Positions 58,282 through 64,000 of a stretch of 64,000 bases of DNA are shown piece by piece. The stretch is from Maratus speciosus (taxonomy: Eukaryota; Arthropoda; Arachnida; Araneae; Salticidae), in assembly GCA_963932465.1 (NCBI GenBank), contig OZ010788.1, forward strand, positions 198,216,559-198,280,558. Direction: 5' to 3'. The position numbers were made by a program, and so were the translations under genes. The notes below the pieces were generated by a model that did not search any database, was not told the DNA's origin, and worked only from the letters and a program-made list of their open reading frames with translations. Positions within the stretch are counted from its first letter, which is position 1; every line of letters starts with the position of its first letter.

Positions 58282-59215
58282 TATGTATCAATGTGCGATT
58301 TATCGATATACTAAGTAGTATGTACGATCATGATAGTAAATATTTCTTACTCCCTTGTTTTTCTTTTTTACTTTTTCCCTTCCCTCTTTATGTTTCACTA
58401 AATGTCTCACATTTCATGTTTGTCTCTCATACCGTCCATGCAGGGCTGATGGCCAGAGGAAAAAAAAAATTCATGCATCCCTTATCAACATGTATTTAAC
58501 AGTACAGTATTTAAATTTAAATCAAATAATAATGCAAAGAAAAAAAAAAGTTTTTTGAAACATTATTTTCATAACAACAATGATGAACAAATTGCATGTC
58601 TGGTGGCGAGTTGATTCGTTGTTCTGGTGCCCCTAGGTAGTTATCTAATGGTAAAACTAACTCTAAATCCATCCATTCTTCTGTAAATACTAAAGGTGTC
58701 AGTCAATTCTCGATTTTTGTATTTTTTAGTTCCAATTCTCTGCAATTTTTACAACTCTTTGTAATAAATATTCAAACTAAGTGCACTAAAAACAAAGAAT
58801 AGCATCCCTTAATGAATCATTTGTCTTAACTTTTGTCCCCAAAACAAAAATTAAATGTTCTCTTTAATTGCTGATTTATGGATGTTTTTATTAGTTTTCT
58901 AATTAGAGCATAGTAGATTTTAATAAGCTAATTCATATTTGGTTGATTTTAAATAAAATGCTTACTTTAAGTGTAAAATAGTTAAAAATAATTGTTAAAT
59001 GAGTATTCTTTTTGAAATGTTTTATAAGTACAGAATTCATTTAATAATCCTACATTTTCATTTTCTTCTATTTTTCTTATCACTGCTTCAGTTACATAAC
59101 ATACTAATATGCCTAACATTATATATATTTTTCAGTACTTGATAACAAACAGGCGTATTATTGCAAATGGCATTGGAAAAGTTAATTGTTTTGGTGCTTC
59201 TTTGTTATAGCTGCC

Positions 59216-60974
59216 CCCAGTAGCAGAAAGTTATAGTTGTGTCTGCGACAGCAATTTAGTGGGATGAAAATTGTCTGCGGGAGTAGCATGTTACATTTTC
59301 TTGTGTACAAAATATTATGAGTGTTAAAATAAACAGCGTTCTTACTGATTAATACCAGGGGTAATTCTGAATTTAAAAAAAAAAAAAAAAAAAAAAAATT
59401 ATGAAATTCACAGCAAAATTTCCGAAAGGTTACAACAGAGGGGGGGGGGGGGGGGAATCAACTACCGGCACTAATTATGTGTTTTTCTTGCGCACTTTTG
59501 ATGAAATTTGGGTTTTTTCGCGATCTTTTGACGAAATATGCCGTTTATCTCGATCTTTTGACGAAATTTGCCGTTTTTCGCGATCTTTTGACGAAATCTG
59601 CTGGGTTTTTTTTTTTTTTTTTTTTTTTTTTTTCGCGATCTTTTGACGAAATTTGCCGTTTTTTCACGATCCTTTGACAAAAATGAGGTTTTTTTTCACG
59701 ATCCTTTACGAACTTCGTGTTTTTTCCTCGATTCTTTGACGAACTTCGTGTTTTTTTTTTTTTTTTTTGCTATTCTGTGACAGAAATTTGCGTTTTTTCG
59801 GCACCTCCGGGACAAAATTCACGTTTTTCCCGGGATCTTTTGACGAAATTCGCGTTTTTACAGCGAACCTTTGGCAGAAATTTACACTTTTTGCGATTTT
59901 TTGACGAAATTCCACAAATTTAATTCCGATCTTTTGACATAAATTTTCCTTTTTTCGCGATCCTTTGACAGTAATCTGCGTTTTTCGTGATCCTTTGACA
60001 GAAATTTGCTTTTTCGCGATCGTTTTACAAAATTTTCCGTTTTTTCGCGATCGTTTTACAAAAAATTGCGTTTTTTCGCGATCGTTTTACAAAATTTTGC
60101 GTTTTTTCGCGGTCGTTTTACAAAAAATTGCGTTTTTTTCGCGATCGTTTTACAAAATTTTCCGTTTTTTCGCGATCGTTTTACAAAAATTTGCCTTTTT
60201 TCCGCGATTGTCTAACTAAATTCGTCTTTCTTCCTCGATCCTTTGATGAAATTCAAGTTTCTTCTGAGATTTTGTGACAGAAATTTGCGTTTTTCTTGCG
60301 CCCCTGGAACGAAATCCACGTTTTTTCGGGATTTTTGGATAAAATTCAAGTTTGTACAGCCATCTTTTGGCAGAAATTTACGCTTTTCGAGATCTTCTAA
60401 CGAAATTCCTCCTTTCCGCAATCCTTTGACATAAATTTGCGTTTGCTCGCGATCCTTTGACATAAATTTGCGTTTTTTCGCGATCGTTTGACTAAATTTG
60501 CGTGTTTTCCACAATCGTTTGTCTAAATTCGCGTTCTTTCCGCGATCCTTTTACTAAATTCGCATTCTACCGCGATCCTTTTACTAAATTCGCATTCTTT
60601 CCGCGATCCTTTTACTAAATTCGCATTCTTTCCGCGATCCTTTGAAAATTCGTGTTTTTTCCGTGACCCTGTGACAGAAATTTGTATTTTTTCTACAACC
60701 CTGGGATGAGATTCATGTTTTTTTCGTGTCTCTTTTGACGAAATTCGCGTTTTTATAGCGACCCTTTGCCTATAAATTACCGATTTTTTATGCGAACGAT
60801 TGCCGAAATTGATATTTTTCGCGATATTTTTTGTCAGAATTTTCGTACTTTTTTTTTTTTTTTTTAAAAAAAAAGGAAATACTTTTTTTTTTTTTTCAAG
60901 TTGGCAAATTTATCTGCAAGGTCCAAAATAAATCTGCGACGCACGTCGCGCGTCTCGAACTTTCTGCTACCGGG
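59216..60974. mobile_element. TIR element carrying satellite array D
   Basis: The ends CCCAGTAGCAGAAAGTT (59216) and, inverted, CCCGGTAGCAGAAAGTT (60974) differ at one position. Further in, GTCTGCGACAG at the left pairs with the inverse of CTGCGACGCACG at the right. TAGCTGCC lies directly outside both ends (59208-59215, 60975-60982), a perfect 8-bp duplication (9 bp if a C is shifted). About three quarters of the interior is satellite. No transposase is seen. The end sequence does not identify the superfamily with certainty; 8 bp would suit hAT, P or Merlin. Confidence 0.75.
59490..60850 (-). repeat. satellite array D, ~30 bp units, inverted orientation
   Basis: About 40 units read CGCGATCTTTTGACGAAATT then TGCGTTTTT, the inverse of arrays A-C. 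Local sub-blocks show recent homogenisation: CGCGATCGTTTTACAAAA repeats at 60015-60190 and CCGCGATCCTTTTACTAAAT at 60540-60635. T runs at 59607-59632 and 59751-59769 are expanded. The array is wholly inside the 59216-60974 element. Confidence 0.9.
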
Positions 60975-60984
60975 TAGCTGCCCT

Positions 60985-61950
60985 CAAGGGTGAATCACCA
61001 AGTTAGGTTGTAAAATCTCGTCAAATGGTTTGCAGTCCTAAACAAACAGCGTGTGTTTATGCTATTGTCATATTCTTTTTTCATTGATGTTCCTGAACAT
61101 TTTTCATATTTTTAATTGCATGATGCATTTTTTCTTTAATCACATATATTTATTTTTGTAAATATTAAAAAAAAAATCTTTGATTTACCTACTACTGAGA
61201 TGTATGCTAACTCATTTTTTTTTAAAGTGAGGGTTTGAAAGAAAAAAAAATTAGTGGTTCAAGTATACCGTTCATAACTGCTTTAAGGTTTATGTACTAT
61301 TTGGCAGTTGTTACACCATTTTAGGAATTAACATCCATAAGATGTTATAAGAAAGTATGCTATGTATGGGTAAAAAATACGAGAGTTGGTTGGAATAGTT
61401 ACATGAGAGAAATATTAAAAAATTAAAAAGTTTCTCTTGTGAAGCATTGTGAAAAATTGTTATGAAACATCATGGATTGATGCAAGTTTTTTTCTTGGGG
61501 CCCATTTTCATTTTGTGAAAAACAGAAGTTATTTTTGTGAAATTTATTATGTTTTTGTGAAAAATAATATTTTGTAATGAAAGGTGAAATCCAGTTACTC
61601 ATATTCGAACCAAGCGTTTATTAATAATAACTTCTTTGAGTACTTCTGTTAAAGTTTTCTTTTCTGATGAACTTGTTTTGTTTGAAAATTAGACATTTTA
61701 AGATCGAACAAAATAAAAATAATTAATGAAGAGTGTTTTTATGAAAGGGAATTATGTGAGAGCCTATTTTATTAAGAGGAATTTTATGAAGGGGCCTTTA
61801 TTAAGAGGCATTTTGTGAAAGGGCCTATTTTATTAAATAGATTTTTGTGAAGGAGCTCTAAATAGGTTCCGTGGGGATTATATGTGTTCACGAGATTGGC
61901 TATGACATTGACAAAATTACTGCAACTTGGCGTAATTGTGAAGTCTGCTA
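60985..61950. other. AT-rich DNA, no gene seen
   Basis: I see no exon or element. Around 61760-61860, phrases such as GGCCTATTTTATTAA and TTTTGTGAAGG repeat loosely. Confidence 0.4.
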
Positions 61951-61955
61951 ATAAC

Positions 61956-63856
61956 TAGGGTGTCAACGATTTTAATCAACTGATTTTTTTTAAAAAATCA
62001 TTGATTTAAATCAAAAATTTTCTAAATCTTTAAAATGTCAAAAATAAAATAAAATAAAATAAAATCTAACATGAACATAATTTGAAAGTTTCTTATGAAT
62101 AAACAAAAAAGAGCTTTAAATCATTGTTTCTAAGCTTAATTCATGAGTATTGTAAAAAATTGAAAACAGTTGAGTTTGTAAAAAGTTTGTTTTTAAGTTT
62201 TTATCCAAACTAAAACAGTTTCATTTAAAAATGATATTTAAATGTAATATAATTTGCAATGTCATCATTTCCGTATTAAATTTCTGCAAATAAAAGAATA
62301 AATAGTGTCTTAGTTTCTCGTTCTACTTTTGTAATAATAAATTAATAGCAATTTCAAGTTAAAGAAGAATGAAAGAATGACATCTGCTCAACAGCTAAAT
62401 TGTAAATGAGAGAAAAAGAAATAATTGATATAAAAATGGTAAGCACAGCAAGAGCTTCTTCGGTAAAAGTTGAATGAATGTTATTTTTTTTTATTTTTAT
62501 TTTTTTTTTTTTTAACTTTGCAACTCATATATACTAAATAAATAATAATTACGGATGGAAAAGGTAGCAAAACTTTTCTTAAAAAGAAAAAAAAATTGAA
62601 CCATTGAAAGTTAATAATCCACACTGAGAGGTAATAATGGTGTTACTTAAATATTTTGAGGATTTTTGATATAAGTGATGCTAACTTACATTTTTTTATT
62701 CTATATGAATGGGTTTAACTCATTTTCATAATACACATGTAAGTATTACATTTACTAAAGATATTAATCCAGGATATTATACAATGCTTTTTACAATTTA
62801 GTAAGTAATACATGTGTAAGTGTAGGTTTTGGTGGTTTACAGTAATTTTCCTAAATACAAATGCAAAACGAGCTGCAAATAATATTTGTTAGTTTTGTTA
62901 TTTGTGCTACTAACTAATGAAATTACTTATTTGCAGTTTTTATTAATTCTGTAATTACTTATACTGTGTCTTCTAGGCAATTTTTTTAATGGTGCCGCAC
63001 CATGCCCCTTTTGATATTGACAAAAAGGCACCCTGCCTTAAAAAAATTGTTGAAATTCACCTGTAAGTCGTAGGCAGAGATTTCTTATAAAAAAATTCCC
63101 CATTCAACAGTATTTCTAAATTCATGTGACCAAGATCTTGCAAAAATATAGAGCTTTATTTCTTTAGAAAAAACAGGATATTATTAAAATATGTTATTTA
63201 ATTGTATTTTTCAATTTTTTATTCATAAAATTATTAAAAATTAAGAACCCTTTATTTATCACACTAAAAATTATTCCTTTTTTTTCTTGTATCATTGCTA
63301 AACACATTACTAATATATTTCCTCGCCTTTTTTTTTTTGGAACTAGTATCCTGACCCTTTTTCTTTCTAAAATGAATACTACATTATATTATCATTTTAA
63401 TAAATAAGGCTTAAAAATGTATAATATGTTCCTAATTAGAGAGTTAATTGTTTAATAATTATTAATTTGAAGTAGTGTTTTACTGTTTAATATTAAAATG
63501 CAGTTAATAATTTTAATACTAAATGTTAAATATCATTATCATTAATATTTATAAAGTTTTAGATAATTATTACAATATTAGTGTATATAACATTATTGTA
63601 TGATACTACCTAATGACACTACTAATTTGCAGTTTTTATAATTTCTGTAATTACTAACTAATAATTATAATTTTATTAATTAAAGTGTAAAAACATAGAT
63701 TATGTTAGCAATTGGTGGTTTAATTGTTTTGGAAACCCAAAACTCTTGGTAGCTATTCAGTATTTGATTGCTGGGGAAAAAAATCATAAAAATCCGATTT
63801 AAATTAAAAAAAAATCTGATTTAAATTTTAAAAAATCATGATTTTTTTACACCCTA
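61956..63856. mobile_element. hAT-like element, 1.9 kb, perfect 8-bp duplication
   Basis: The ends are TAGGGTGTCAACGATTTTAA and, inverted, TAGGGTGTAAAAAAATCATG, followed at both ends by ATTTAAATC words. CTAATAAC lies directly outside both ends (61948-61955, 63857-63864), a perfect duplication of hAT size. The interior resembles 56100-57700. No intact transposase frame is present. A TAAAA microsatellite lies at 62044-62065. Confidence 0.9.
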
Positions 63857-63956
63857 CTAATAACAAAGAAGTACCATTATTTTAAACACGATCATACTGA
63901 TTGGGAAAGAAATCACCTTATTTGTATAATTTTTCCTACTGAGTGGAAAAGTGTCT

Positions 63957-64000
63957 AGACTGGGAATTGAAGTCAGAACCTTTGGATTAGATTGCCAAAA
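63957..64000 (-). mobile_element. possible tRNA-derived SINE head, cut by the window edge
   Basis: On the minus strand the sequence reads GGCAATCTAATCCAAAGG and then TTCTGACTTCAATTCCC, like a tRNA anticodon-to-B-box stretch (B-box-like GGTTCTGACTTC is poor). Its + strand layout resembles the SINE at 5490-5530. The rest lies outside the window, so the call is weak. Confidence 0.25.

Noticed and set aside
59471..60514. Several 60-100-codon frames on both strands in array D
   Set aside because: By-products of tandem repetition with unit length close to a multiple of three.

Overview
The window looks like non-coding, strongly AT-rich animal DNA: long A/T homopolymers, microsatellites, no open frame longer than about 150 codons, and no prokaryote-style gene packing. 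The mix of repeats (hAT, pogo/Tigger-like, Merlin, TTAA-target and Harbinger-like DNA transposons, plus a tRNA-derived SINE) fits an invertebrate, probably an arthropod. I cannot name the species. I found no intact protein gene. The best host-gene candidate is one short THAP-like first exon at 13.66 kb, with a palindromic NRF1-type site about 150 bp upstream. Everything else that I can support is transposon-derived or tandemly repeated.

Layout. 0-6.2 kb: a diverged interspersed repeat carrying a SINE (5309-5558) with a perfect 11-bp target duplication; a second copy of the repeat at 50.5-51.2 kb lacks the SINE. 6.2-11.2 kb: a 4.9-kb hAT-like element that holds a pogo-like element, satellite array A and a second hAT element, itself hit by a 5'-truncated SINE. 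11.3-12.0 kb: a TTAA-flanked element. 12.3-16.5 kb: the THAP-like exon inside several inverted repeats. 16.5-22.1 kb: a TTA-flanked Harbinger-like composite holding satellite array B and a 320-bp tandem repeat. 22.4 kb: a degenerate tRNA-like sequence. 22.5-28.1 kb: mostly plain AT-rich DNA.

28.1-35.5 kb: a nested pair of elements with a dead hAT transposase, an 'ATTCGG' hAT element with a perfect 8-bp duplication, a Merlin transposase fragment, and a palindromic element with a pogo-like element in its middle. 36.4-37.6 kb: satellite array C with higher-order structure. 39.5-43.9 kb: hAT remnants, then a 2-kb element with 33-bp perfect inverted ends and a 9-bp duplication. 45.5-46.9 kb: one pogo-like element inserted in another of the same family. 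46.9-52.0 kb: a 5.1-kb hAT-like element with a perfect 8-bp duplication, containing a nearly perfect 290-bp hairpin. 56.4-58.3 kb: two more pogo-like elements. 59.2-61.0 kb: a terminal-inverted-repeat element whose interior is mostly satellite array D. 62.0-63.9 kb: a hAT-like element with a perfect 8-bp duplication.

The most unusual signal is the four separate arrays (A-D) of one degenerate, CpG-rich satellite with a unit of about 30 bp (core around TTTCGTCAAAGGATCGCGAAAAA, written here in pieces: TTTCGTCAAA and GATCGCGAAAAA). At least one array lies wholly inside a transposon with intact ends, and arrays A and B share a homologous left flank. This suggests that the satellite was spread by mobile elements. 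All family names rest on ends, target duplications and short motifs read by eye, not on database searches.
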